Assembly (NCBI GenBank): GCA_021845645.1
Contig: JAJZVM010000007.1
Location: 65,940 to 129,939, forward strand
From: Bacillota bacterium
Lineage (GTDB): Bacteria; Bacillota_E; JAJZYS01; JAJYTV01
Direction of reading: 5' to 3'
DNA: 64,000 nucleotides
The position numbers and the translations under genes were made by a program. Positions 8,225 to 16,184 of the stretch are shown here, piece after piece. The notes beneath the pieces are model-generated. The model saw only the letters and a list, made by a program, of their open reading frames with translations. It made no database searches and was not told the DNA's origin. Positions within the stretch are counted from its first letter, which is position 1. Every line of letters starts with the position of its first letter.

Positions 8225-8659
8225 ATGGCTGAGGATCCCATGCTGAGCCAAACGGAGATCGACGCCCTTCTGCGTTCTCTGCAAGACGACGCGCAGGAAC
8301 CGACGCCAGTCGCACCCCGGACGGAGCCCCTGCCTGGCATCCCCCAGGCACAGCCCGTGCAGCCCAGCGCTGCACCGGCGGCGAGAGTGTCCTACAACCT
8401 GCCGCCGGGATTCGGCCTGCTCCTGGGTGTACACGTGACGCTCTCCGTAGAGCTCGGCGGCACCCCGCTCGACTTGGGCGACCTTCTGCAGTTCGGGCGC
8501 TCGTCGCTCATCGTGCTCGACGGCCGCGTCGACGCCCCGCTGACCCTGTTCGTCAACGGGGTGCCTTTCGCCGAGGGCATCGTCGTGGAGACGAACGGTC
8601 GCTACGGCCTGCGCATCACAGAACTCTTGCAGCCGCAGGAAGGAGCCAAGGCCTCTTGA
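8225..8659 (+). CDS. fliN: Flagellar switch protein FliN with FliM/FliY-type N-terminal peptide
   Basis: 144-residue motor-switch protein. The C-terminal 70 residues (VHVTLSVELGGTPLDLGDLL and onward) form the SpoA/FliN domain of the C-ring. The N-terminus carries MLSQTEIDALL, the short helix that in FliM and FliY binds phospho-CheY, joined by a Pro/Ala/Gln linker. ATG at 8225 has GGGGGTGA five bases upstream; an in-frame extension to 7979 is less likely. It begins a run of motility genes: its stop overlaps the TTG start of cheX. Confidence 0.88.
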   Translation: MAEDPMLSQTEIDALLRSLQDDAQEPTPVAPRTEPLPGIPQAQPVQPSAAPAARVSYNLPPGFGLLLGVHVTLSVELGGTPLDLGDLLQFGRSSLIVLDGRVDAPLTLFVNGVPFAEGIVVETNGRYGLRITELLQPQEGAKAS

Positions 8660-9120
8660 ACGTCGAGTGGATCAATCCTTTCATCCGCGCCGCGAACCAC
8701 GTCCTCAGCGAGACCGTCTCTTTCGATCACGCGAAGCTTGGCCAGCTCCAGGTGGACGAGGCTCCCTACACGACGCAGGACGTCACTTGCATGCTCGGCG
8801 TCTCAGGCGTCCTCTCCGGTTCCGTATTTCTCGGCATGCCGAACTCGGTGGCGTCCATCATCATCGAGCGCATGGTCGGGGAAGAGCTTCCCGTCTCGGA
8901 CCCGCTCGGAGAATCCGCCCTGGGCGAGGTCGTCAACATGATCTCGGGCTCGGCCCTGCGCTTCCTCGAAAGCGCCGGCTACACCTGCGCGATCACCCCG
9001 CCCGTGGTCATCCGCGGCCGTGGGGCGACCATCACGACGGCGGCCAAGAAGCGGGTCGTCGTGCCGATGCAGTACGACCAGGCCCTGATGCACCTGGCCG
9101 TCTCGCTACAGCAGGGCTGA
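8656..9120 (+). CDS. cheX: CheX-type CheY-P phosphatase
   Basis: 154-residue member of the CheC/CheX/FliY phosphatase family, which removes phosphate from CheY-P. The catalytic ExxN motif is seen as ESALGEVVNMISG, with Glu91 and Asn94. The length and single motif on the long helix match CheX better than CheC. The TTG start at 8656 overlaps the fliN stop and is set by an AGGAG site at about 8641-8645. It lies directly between fliN and a signalling protein, so it probably resets the switch signal. Confidence 0.82.
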   Translation: MNVEWINPFIRAANHVLSETVSFDHAKLGQLQVDEAPYTTQDVTCMLGVSGVLSGSVFLGMPNSVASIIIERMVGEELPVSDPLGESALGEVVNMISGSALRFLESAGYTCAITPPVVIRGRGATITTAAKKRVVVPMQYDQALMHLAVSLQQG

Positions 9121-9133
9121 GAGGGAGGTAGCC

Positions 9134-10204
9134 ATGAGGCGCATGCGCCTGGGGCCGGAGGCCATCGGCCAGACCCTGGCCGAACCCCCGACCGATGCGA
9201 CAGGCCGGCCGCTCGCGCCGCGCGGCAAGGTCGTCGACGAGGAGCTCAAGCGCCGGCTGCAGGAAGCCGGCGTCCAGATCGTCTTCGTGGAGGATCCCGC
9301 GTTCTCCGACCTCCAGTTCTCTGCCTTGGTGTCGCCGCCTACGATGCGCCTGGCCTCCGCCGTGTTCCACGAGGCGAAGGAGCGCCTGCAAAGCCGGCCC
9401 AAGGATCCCTTGCCCTACGTGCCGTTTCTTCACCTGGCCCAGGCGGTGATCCAGGACTCGTTCGACACACCCCTCGACGTCGCCGCCGTGTTGCTGCCGC
9501 AGAATCAGGCGCAGCGCGACGAGATCCACGCCCTCAACCGCGCCAGCCTCGCGGTGCGACTGACGCAGGCCATGCGCCTGCCGCGCTATGCCACGGACTT
9601 GGCCGCCGCCGGGCTCGCGTGCGATCTCGGCATGCTCGTGGTACCGCCCGAGCTGCGCTGGCGACATACGGAGCTCACTCCCGAGGAGGTCGAGACGATC
9701 CGCGGTCACGTGGCGGCCAGCGTGCACTGCGTCGAAGGGCGCGAGGGCTGGAGTGCGGTCACCCGCGCCGCCATCGCCCAGCACCACGAGCGCATCGACG
9801 GCAGCGGCTATCCGAACCGCGTCAAAGGGGACGAGATCCACCCCACCGCGCGCATCCTGGCGGTCTGCGATGTGTTCTGCGCCATGCTGCTCCCCCGGCC
9901 GGACCGCGGGGTCTTCTCTCCGGAAGAGGCACTTGCCGAGGTGGACGGCGCTGCCGGCAGCCTGTTCGATTACGATACCGTCGTCGCGTTCCACCGCATG
10001 GTGCCGCCCTACCCGGTCGGCACGGAGGTGGAACTCTCCACGGGCGAGCGCGCCGTGGTGCTCCGGGTGCCAGGGAGCCTCAAGGCGCGGCCGCTCGTAC
10101 GGGTCTTCATGGACAAGGACGGCACGCGCCTGACGGAGTTCCCCGAGATGGACCTCACCCAACGGGAACTGCAGGCAACGACCGTGGTACGGGTAATCGC
10201 CTAG
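9134..10204 (+). CDS. HD-GYP-like protein with degenerate catalytic site
   Basis: 356-residue protein built like an HD-GYP c-di-GMP phosphodiesterase. The HHE motif (AIAQHHERIDGSGYP, about 214-228) and GYP loop are intact, followed by ARILAVCDVF. However, the HD dyad is Cys-Asp (LACDLGMLVVP, C163-D164 instead of LHDIGK), the conserved Lys is missing, and the first metal-ligand His is not evident near residue 135. It may bind but not hydrolyse c-di-GMP, or be very slow. Residues 1-90 are an undefined N-terminal domain, and about 90 C-terminal residues look like a beta-rich add-on. ATG at 9134 with GGGAGG. Confidence 0.78.
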   Translation: MRRMRLGPEAIGQTLAEPPTDATGRPLAPRGKVVDEELKRRLQEAGVQIVFVEDPAFSDLQFSALVSPPTMRLASAVFHEAKERLQSRPKDPLPYVPFLHLAQAVIQDSFDTPLDVAAVLLPQNQAQRDEIHALNRASLAVRLTQAMRLPRYATDLAAAGLACDLGMLVVPPELRWRHTELTPEEVETIRGHVAASVHCVEGREGWSAVTRAAIAQHHERIDGSGYPNRVKGDEIHPTARILAVCDVFCAMLLPRPDRGVFSPEEALAEVDGAAGSLFDYDTVVAFHRMVPPYPVGTEVELSTGERAVVLRVPGSLKARPLVRVFMDKDGTRLTEFPEMDLTQRELQATTVVRVIA

Positions 10205-10222
10205 AAGCGGGGGAATAGGGCA

Positions 10223-10579
10223 GTGGCCAAGATCCTGGTGGTCGATGATGCCATGTTCATGCGCAGCCGCCTGCGAGGTCTCTTGGAAGGAGCTGGACAT
10301 AACGTCGTGGAGGCGGCGAACGGCAAGGAAGCGGTGGACGTGTACCAGCAGGAGCGACCCGAGCTCGTGCTGATGGACGTCACCATGCCCGAGATGGATG
10401 GGCTCGAGGCCCTGAAGCGCATTCGCCAGGGCACCCCTGGGGCCAAGGTGATCATGTGCTCCGCGCTTGGGCAGCAGTCGATCGTGCTCGAGGCGATCAA
10501 GGCAGGCGCCAAGGACTTCATCGTCAAGCCGTTCCGTCCCGAGAAGGTCTTGGAGGCGGTCGGTCGACAAGTGCCCTGA
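10223..10579 (+). CDS. cheY: Chemotaxis response regulator CheY
   Basis: 118-residue single receiver domain. The acidic pair is Asp8-Asp9 (LVVDDA), the phosphoacceptor is Asp52 (LVLMDVTMPEMDG), the switch Ser80 is in VIMCSALG, and Lys102 is in FIVKPF. With no output domain and its position beside fliN, cheX, cheW and cheA, it is the motor-binding CheY. Start is GTG at 10223 behind GGGGGAATAGG. It closes the fliN-cheX-HD-GYP run; a promoter follows before cheW. Confidence 0.92.
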   Translation: MAKILVVDDAMFMRSRLRGLLEGAGHNVVEAANGKEAVDVYQQERPELVLMDVTMPEMDGLEALKRIRQGTPGAKVIMCSALGQQSIVLEAIKAGAKDFIVKPFRPEKVLEAVGRQVP

Positions 10580-10583
10580 TCAA

Positions 10584-10613
10584 GAGACAGTTCCAGCCAA
10601 TTTCCGGTATAAT
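10584..10613 (+). promoter_or_regulatory. Sigma-A-type promoter ahead of cheW-cheA
   Basis: A perfect -10 hexamer TATAAT at 10608-10613 with a GAGACA -35 (four of six bases) at 10584-10589 and an 18-base spacer. It lies in the 76-base gap between cheY and cheW, so the cheW-to-flhG genes can be transcribed apart from the fliN-cheY group. Confidence 0.6.
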
Positions 10614-10655
10614 TCGCAGAGGTCTAATTTGCCGAGGGCCCTGGGGGATGAGCCG

Positions 10656-11249
10656 ATGAGCGACGATGGCGACCTGCAGTTTGTACTCTTCGAGATCGAG
10701 GGCGTCCGCTACGGTGTCGAGGTCGAGCGGGTGCTCGAAATCATCACGCGTCCGGAGGTAAGCCCTGTGCCCTCCGCCCTCGACTGCGTCGAGGGCGTGA
10801 TCAACCTGCGCGGCAAGGTGCTGCCCGTGCTGGACCTGCGCCGACGCTTCCGCCTCGGCGGGGATGCCGGGACTTCCACCCACATCGTCATCATGCAACT
10901 GCACAGCGAGACGGCGGGCATCTCGGTCGACGGGGTGTCGCAGGTGGTGCGGATTCCGGTGGACGCGATCGAGCCGCCGCCGCCAGCGATCACCGGACCC
11001 CAGGCGCGCTACGTCGTCGGCATCGCCAAGCACCAGGACCACCTCGTCGTCATCCTCGATCTCGACCGCGCCTTCGAGCCGGACGAGCTCGCGCTCGACA
11101 CCGCCGGCCGCCTGACGGGCGGCCAGGGACGCGCGAGCCTGCACGAGCGCAAGGACCGGCAGGACCGGCAGGACGGGTCGCCGGCGGCGACCCGGGGTCC
11201 GCAGGACGGGTCGCCGGCGGCGACCCGGGAGGCAAGCCATGACGAATGA
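10656..11249 (+). CDS. cheW: Chemotaxis coupling protein CheW
   Basis: CheW couples chemoreceptors to CheA. Residues 1-150 form the paired SH3-like CheW domain, with FEIEGVRYGVEVERVLEII, GVINLRGKVLPVLDLRRRF and the later VVGIAKHQDHLVVILDLDR. The tail after about residue 150 is unusual: a charged stretch (HERKDRQDRQDG) and two copies of DGSPAATR encoded by a tandem DNA repeat, absent from ordinary CheW. ATG at 10656 follows GGGGGATGAG. The end overlaps the cheA start by 11 bases, so the two are translationally coupled. Confidence 0.9.
   Translation: MSDDGDLQFVLFEIEGVRYGVEVERVLEIITRPEVSPVPSALDCVEGVINLRGKVLPVLDLRRRFRLGGDAGTSTHIVIMQLHSETAGISVDGVSQVVRIPVDAIEPPPPAITGPQARYVVGIAKHQDHLVVILDLDRAFEPDELALDTAGRLTGGQGRASLHERKDRQDRQDGSPAATRGPQDGSPAATREASHDE
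11168..11229 (+). repeat. Two 29-base repeats with internal hairpins in the cheW tail
   Basis: Two identical 29-base copies at 11168-11196 and 11201-11229, period 33 bases (11 codons). Each holds a perfect inverted repeat, GGGTCGCC-GGC-GGCGACCC, able to form an 8-bp hairpin in RNA. They encode the repeated DGSPAATR residues of CheW and end 9 bases before the cheA start, so they may also affect cheW/cheA translation or mRNA stability. Confidence 0.85.
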
Positions 11250-13221
11250 TCTGGGCTGGAGCATGACCGAGGACGACCGGCAGCTCTTTCTGGCGGAAGC
11301 CGACGAACTCGTGCAGGTGCTCGAGTCCGGGGCCCTTGCCATGGAGCAGGGCGGCATCGCGGACGAGACCCTGCAGGCGATGTTTCGCGCCGCCCACACC
11401 CTCAAGGGCAACGCCGGGCTGATCGGCGAGCAAGGTCTCGCCGAGCACATGCACAGGCTCGAAGCAGGTCTCGACGAACTGCGCTCCGGGCGCGTGGCGC
11501 TCACGCCGGCGATGATCCAGCAGGTGCTCTCCGGCATCGACACGATGCGCGAGCTCCTGGCGCACTTCGCGCGCGGCGAGTCGCCCACGTCGGCCGCGGA
11601 GTGGGAGAGCCCCGCCCAGGGCGCTGCCCAGGCCGAGAGCCCGGAGGCCGTGGCCGCTCCTGCGGCTCTGCATGCCGGGGCGTTGCCGCAGGGCACCGTG
11701 CGCGTGCACCTCAGGGTCGTGGACGACTGTCCGATGCCGGCGGTGCGCATATTCCAGGCCTATCAGGCCCTGTCGCACATCGGCCGCATCGAGGGCTCGG
11801 ACCCCGCGCAGGAGACCCTGGCGCAGTACCAGGGGCGTACGGCCGCGGTGCTGCTCGCGGTGGAGCGCGACGCGTCGCAGGACAAGTCCCAGGCATCGAC
11901 GCTGGAGGAGGTCGCGGCGTCGCTGGAAGGCGTCGACGAGATCAACCTGGTGAGCGTTTCCGAGGAGCGGCCTGCGGCCGCGTCCCCTGCGCAGCCGAAC
12001 GGCGGCTCCGGCGGCGACACCCTCGAAACCGCAGCCGCCCAGACCGTCCGCGTGCGCGTGGACGTGCTCGACCACTTGATGAACCTCGTGGGCGAGCTCG
12101 TGCTCGACCGCACCCGCGTCGCGGATCTGATCGGCCACCTCGAGGGGCAGGCGAAGGAGCAGGACCAGGAGGAGATCCGGCAGGAGCTCTCGCGCACATC
12201 CGTCCACCTGGGCCGGGTGACGCTCGACCTGCAGGAGACGATCATGAAGGCGCGTATGCTGCCGATCGAGCACCTCTTCAGGCGCTTCCCGCGCCTCGTG
12301 CGGGACCTCGGCCAGAAGGCCGGCAAGAAGGTCCAGTTCGAGATGTCCGGCCTCGACACGGAGCTCGACCGCATGGTGATGGACGAGCTGGGCGATCCCC
12401 TTACACACCTGCTGCGCAATGCCGTGGACCACGGCGTCGAGCGGCCGGAGGCGAGGCGCGCGGCGGGCAAGCCGGAGACAGGCAAGGTGATGCTGCGCGC
12501 CGGCACGGAGGAGGGCTATGTCGTCATCGAGCTCGCCGACGACGGCGGCGGCATCGACGTGGACCGCGTCCGCCAGGTGGCACTGCAGCGAGGCGTGATC
12601 ACCCCGGAGCAGGCCGAGCGCCTGACGGAGCACGAGGCGGAGGATCTCATCTTCGCTCCGGGCTTCTCCACCGCCGCAGAGGTGACGGAGATCTCGGGAC
12701 GCGGCGTCGGGCTGGATGCCGTGCGCGGCTCCCTCGAGCGCCTCTCGGGCTTGGTGGAAGTGGCGAGCGAGCGTGGCGTCGGCACCACCTTCCGCCTGCG
12801 CATCCCTCTCACGCTCGCCATCATGCGGGCCCTGCTGGTGCGTACGGGCGAGGAGACCTACGCCTTGCCGCTCGGCGCCGTGCGCCAGATCGTCAAGCTG
12901 TCGGACACGAACGTCCAGCAGGCCTACGGCCGCACGCTGCTCGCCGACCGCGGGCAGCTGATCCCGCTGCACGGGCTCGCGATGCTCTACAGCGGCGAAG
13001 ACCGCCCGGACGAGACCTTCGCCGTCGTGGTCGGCAGCGGCCGTCAGCAGGTGGCGCTCAGGGTCGGGGCACTGCTCGGCGAGCAGGAGATCGTCCTCAA
13101 GTCGTTCGGGGACTTCCTCGGAGCCGTGCCGGGCCTCACGGGCGCCACCATCCTCGGTGACGGCCAGCTGGCGCTCGTGACGGATGTGCGCTTCTTCCTG
13201 CAGGGGAAGGAGGCCTCATGA
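11239..13221 (+). CDS. cheA: Chemotaxis histidine kinase CheA
   Basis: 660-residue kinase with the full domain order. The P1/HPt domain has phospho-His53 in AAHTLKGNAG. A P2-like ferredoxin-fold segment lies at about 152-235 (GTVRVHLRVVDDCPMPAVRI). The P3 dimerisation helices follow (MNLVGELVLDRTRV). The P4 ATPase has its N box (HLLRNAVDHGVE), G1 (DDGGGID) and G2 (GRGVGLDAV). The C-terminal P5 is CheW-like (EETYALPLGAVRQIV). It phosphorylates CheY and CheB in response to receptor-CheW complexes. The ATGA overlap with cheC shows tight coupling. Confidence 0.95.
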   Translation: MTNDLGWSMTEDDRQLFLAEADELVQVLESGALAMEQGGIADETLQAMFRAAHTLKGNAGLIGEQGLAEHMHRLEAGLDELRSGRVALTPAMIQQVLSGIDTMRELLAHFARGESPTSAAEWESPAQGAAQAESPEAVAAPAALHAGALPQGTVRVHLRVVDDCPMPAVRIFQAYQALSHIGRIEGSDPAQETLAQYQGRTAAVLLAVERDASQDKSQASTLEEVAASLEGVDEINLVSVSEERPAAASPAQPNGGSGGDTLETAAAQTVRVRVDVLDHLMNLVGELVLDRTRVADLIGHLEGQAKEQDQEEIRQELSRTSVHLGRVTLDLQETIMKARMLPIEHLFRRFPRLVRDLGQKAGKKVQFEMSGLDTELDRMVMDELGDPLTHLLRNAVDHGVERPEARRAAGKPETGKVMLRAGTEEGYVVIELADDGGGIDVDRVRQVALQRGVITPEQAERLTEHEAEDLIFAPGFSTAAEVTEISGRGVGLDAVRGSLERLSGLVEVASERGVGTTFRLRIPLTLAIMRALLVRTGEETYALPLGAVRQIVKLSDTNVQQAYGRTLLADRGQLIPLHGLAMLYSGEDRPDETFAVVVGSGRQQVALRVGALLGEQEIVLKSFGDFLGAVPGLTGATILGDGQLALVTDVRFFLQGKEAS

Positions 13222-13736
13222 GGGATGGCGCCGATCCCCACGCGCTAGGACCCGTGCTCGCGGACCTCCTCGGCGTACCCGTGGAGCTCTCGGAGCGCGA
13301 CGGGCGGGAGATCCCCCTGCGGGACCTCTCGCACCTGGCCGGGCCGCCCGATGCGCCGTCCGTGGCCGTCTACCTCTGCGACGAGGACGGCATCGGCGCG
13401 CAGATGCTGCTGCTGTTCACGCCGGTGGACGCCAGGGCGCTTGGCAACCTGATGCTCGGCGACGGTGCGGGCAGCGAAGATATCCTGGACATCTGCCGCG
13501 AAATCGGCAACGTCCTCGCGGGCCGCTTCCTCTCGGATCTCGCGGACCAGAGGAAGGGACGCCTGACGCCGACGACGCCGCAGTCCACGGTGGACATGGC
13601 CGGAGCGGTGATCAGCTCCGTGCTGGCGAGCTCCCCTGCCGGCACCAGCGTACGCAGCCTGGCGATCCGCCTGCATGCGGCCGATCGCAGCATTGGCGCG
13701 ACGCTGATCCTCCTGCAGACCGAGGTGGCGAGATGA
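13218..13736 (+). CDS. cheC: CheC-type CheY-P phosphatase
   Basis: 172-residue CheC-family protein. The catalytic ExxN motif is in DICREIGNVLAGRFLSDLAD (Glu95, Asn98). A second, weaker pseudo-motif lies in the helix around TVDMAGAVISSVL. CheC hydrolyses CheY-P weakly and forms a complex with CheD; cheD follows directly with an ATGA overlap. Together with cheX this gives two CheY-P phosphatases in one locus. The start overlaps cheA by four bases. Confidence 0.85.
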   Translation: MRDGADPHALGPVLADLLGVPVELSERDGREIPLRDLSHLAGPPDAPSVAVYLCDEDGIGAQMLLLFTPVDARALGNLMLGDGAGSEDILDICREIGNVLAGRFLSDLADQRKGRLTPTTPQSTVDMAGAVISSVLASSPAGTSVRSLAIRLHAADRSIGATLILLQTEVAR

Positions 13737-14212
13737 TCCGCCCGGTGCCGGTGGGACTCGGCGAAGTGCGCATGAGCCGCGACCCCGAAGAGCAGCTGTG
13801 CGTCTACGGCCTCGGCTCGTGCGTCGCCGTCTTCCTCTACTCCTCGACGGTGCCCGTCGTCGGCCTGGCGCACGTCGTGCTGCCCAGAAGCCCGGACCCG
13901 TCGGCCACGGATGGCGCCGAGCCAGGGCGCTACGCCGACAAGGCGGTACCGCTCCTGGTTGCGCAGCTCGCGAAGGCCGGCGTGCGGCAAGGGTCGCTCA
14001 GAGCCGCGATCGCCGGGGGTGCCGCCGTGCTCGGCTTCACGAGCGCGATCGGCGAGCAGAACGTGCAGGCGGTGCGCGAACAGCTCAGGCAGTTCGGCAT
14101 CCCGGTCGAACAGGAGGATCTCGGGGGCCAGAGGGGCCGCTCCGTACTGTTCGACGGGGCGCAGGGACGGCTGGACGTCCGGGTGCTGGCCGCCCCGAAC
14201 ATCGACATCTAG
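13733..14212 (+). CDS. cheD: Chemoreceptor glutamine deamidase CheD
   Basis: 159-residue CheD that deamidates receptor glutamines and is controlled by CheC. The catalytic Cys30 lies in YGLGSCVAVFL and His47 in VVGLAHVVLP; the glycine-rich AIAGGAAVLGF segment is also typical. ATG at 13733 overlaps the cheC stop as ATGA; an in-frame opening further upstream, inside cheC, is ignored. Confidence 0.9.
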   Translation: MIRPVPVGLGEVRMSRDPEEQLCVYGLGSCVAVFLYSSTVPVVGLAHVVLPRSPDPSATDGAEPGRYADKAVPLLVAQLAKAGVRQGSLRAAIAGGAAVLGFTSAIGEQNVQAVREQLRQFGIPVEQEDLGGQRGRSVLFDGAQGRLDVRVLAAPNIDI

Positions 14213-14248
14213 ACTCCTCGCGCTCGCCAGATTCGCCGGTGGGAGGTC

Positions 14249-15355
14249 GTGACGGTGCTGCAGGGCACGGTGCGCGTGCTGATCTGCGACGATTCGGCTG
14301 TCGCGCGCCAGTTCATCGCACGCGCCTGCGAGATGGTTCCCGGTATCGAGATCGCCGGGCGCGCCGGCAACGGCGAAGAGGCGGTTCGCCTCGCGCGTCT
14401 GCTGCGCCCGGATGTCATCACGATGGACGTCGAGATGCCGGGCATGGGCGGCATCGAGGCGGTGCGCCGTATCATGGCGGTGGCGCCGACCCCGATCCTC
14501 ATGGTTTCGAGCCTCACCCACGAGGGCAGCATCGTCACGCTGGAGGCGCTGAATGCCGGCGCCCTGGACTTCGTGCCGAAGCCTGGCCCCCAGGAGGATG
14601 CCCATCGGCAGGCCGCCCTCGTGGCGGAAAAGATCCTGCAGCTGGGCGAGCGCGGCAAGCAGGCCCTGGGACTCGGACACGCCGAGGGCCGGCAGGTGCG
14701 GGCAGAACCCGCCCCACCCATGCACCGGGAGCCGGCACGGTCCGAGAGGCCGACCGCGCCGCCGCCCGTGCGTCCAGGCAGGTTGCCGCTCGTGGTCATC
14801 GGCGCCTCCACCGGCGGGCCGAGGGCCTTGTTCAGCGTCGTGCCCCACCTGCCCAAGGACTTTGCCGCCGCCGTGCTGATCGTGCAGCACATGCCGCAGG
14901 GATTCACGCGCTCGCTGGCGGAGCGCCTCGACGACCAGGGCCCTCTGCCGGTGCGGGAGGCCGAGCAGGCCGAGGAACTGCGCCAGGGAGTCGTGCGGGT
15001 CGCGCCGGCGGGGCACCACCTCGTCGTTTCCGGCATGCAGCTGAAGCTTTCCGACACGCCGACGGAGCATGGCGTGCGCCCGGCCGTCGACGTCACCCTG
15101 CGTACGGCGGCCGCCACCTATCCAGGGCCGATCGTCGCCGCGATCCTGACCGGCATGGGCCGGGACGGAACCGACGGAGCCCAGCGGGTGCGCCAGGCAG
15201 GCGGACATGTGATCGCGGAGTCCGAGGCCACCGCGCTGATCTACGGCATGCCGAAGTCGGTGGTGGAAGCGGGCGCCGCGGACTGCATCGCCGACCTCGG
15301 CGAGGTCGCCTACGAGATCGTGCGCTTTACCGAGGAGGCAGGGCGTGGCCACTGA
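14249..15355 (+). CDS. cheB: Chemoreceptor methylesterase CheB
   Basis: 368-residue receiver plus methylesterase. The receiver has Asp14-Asp15 (LICDDS) and phospho-Asp60 (VITMDVEMPGM). The C-terminal esterase shows the Ser-His-Asp triad: Ser in VVIGASTGGPR, His in VLIVQHMPQGF and Asp in LTGMGRDGTDG. A Pro/Ala-rich linker of about 45 residues joins the domains. It removes methyl groups from receptors, opposing CheR encoded just downstream. GTG start at 14249 with GGGAGG close upstream. Confidence 0.94.
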   Translation: MTVLQGTVRVLICDDSAVARQFIARACEMVPGIEIAGRAGNGEEAVRLARLLRPDVITMDVEMPGMGGIEAVRRIMAVAPTPILMVSSLTHEGSIVTLEALNAGALDFVPKPGPQEDAHRQAALVAEKILQLGERGKQALGLGHAEGRQVRAEPAPPMHREPARSERPTAPPPVRPGRLPLVVIGASTGGPRALFSVVPHLPKDFAAAVLIVQHMPQGFTRSLAERLDDQGPLPVREAEQAEELRQGVVRVAPAGHHLVVSGMQLKLSDTPTEHGVRPAVDVTLRTAAATYPGPIVAAILTGMGRDGTDGAQRVRQAGGHVIAESEATALIYGMPKSVVEAGAADCIADLGEVAYEIVRFTEEAGRGH

Positions 15356-16121
15356 CGAGTACCTTGTCTTGCAGGATGCGGTGCGGCGGCGGCTGGGATT
15401 GGAACTCGCACACTACAAGCGCGAGCAGATGGAGCGGCGGCTCAAGGCCTATGCGGTCCAGCACGGCTACCGAGACCTCGCCGGCCTCGCGCAGGCGCTC
15501 GGCGCCGAGCCCCAGCTGGGCGGCGAGGTGCTCTCCTACCTGACCATCCACGTTTCGGAGTTCTTCCGCGACCCGAACTTCTTCTCGCATCTCAAGGAGC
15601 TCGTGGCGGCCCTGCCGCAGAGCACCGGCAAGCCTCTGCAGGTCTGGAGCGCCGGCTGCTCGATCGGCGCCGAGGCGTACTCGCTGGCGATGCTGCTCCT
15701 CGAGGAGCGGGGACCGGACGGCGCCAGGATCCTCGCGTCCGACATCGACGACCGGAGCCTTGAGCGGGCGAGGCGCGGCGTCTACCGCGAGGACGAGCTC
15801 AAGAAGGTGGATGCGGCCCGCCTTCGCCGCTACTTCGTGCAGGAGGGCAGCGACTTCACGGTCCGCGAGGATCTCAGGCGCCAGATCACCTTCCGCCATC
15901 ACGACCTGCTGCGCGATCCCTATCCTGCGGAGCAGGACATCATCCTGTTCCGCAACGTCGCGATCTACTTCACCGAGGACGCCAAGGCTCAGGTGCTGGC
16001 GGGTCTCGCCAGGGCGCTTGGGCCGCAGGGTCTCCTGATGGTCGGCGCCACCGAGGCGATCCTCCGGCCTCTGGAACTCGGTCTGCGGCAGGTGCGACCG
16101 TTCTTCTTCGCCCGCCTCTGA
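15345..16121 (+). CDS. cheR: Chemoreceptor methyltransferase CheR
   Basis: 258-residue SAM-dependent methyltransferase that methylates receptor glutamates. The N-terminal helical domain (LGLELAHYKREQMERRLKAY) precedes TIHVSEFFRDP. The SAM motif follows as LQVWSAGCSIGAEAYSLAM. The usual CRNVxIYF motif reads FRNVAIYF. Its GTG start overlaps the end of cheB by 11 bases. Confidence 0.93.
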   Translation: MATDEYLVLQDAVRRRLGLELAHYKREQMERRLKAYAVQHGYRDLAGLAQALGAEPQLGGEVLSYLTIHVSEFFRDPNFFSHLKELVAALPQSTGKPLQVWSAGCSIGAEAYSLAMLLLEERGPDGARILASDIDDRSLERARRGVYREDELKKVDAARLRRYFVQEGSDFTVREDLRRQITFRHHDLLRDPYPAEQDIILFRNVAIYFTEDAKAQVLAGLARALGPQGLLMVGATEAILRPLELGLRQVRPFFFARL

Positions 16122-16184
16122 CCCGAGCAGTGGCGGGAGACCGCTGCGAAGTCCCGCAAAGACGGCCCCATGGGAGGTGCCGGG

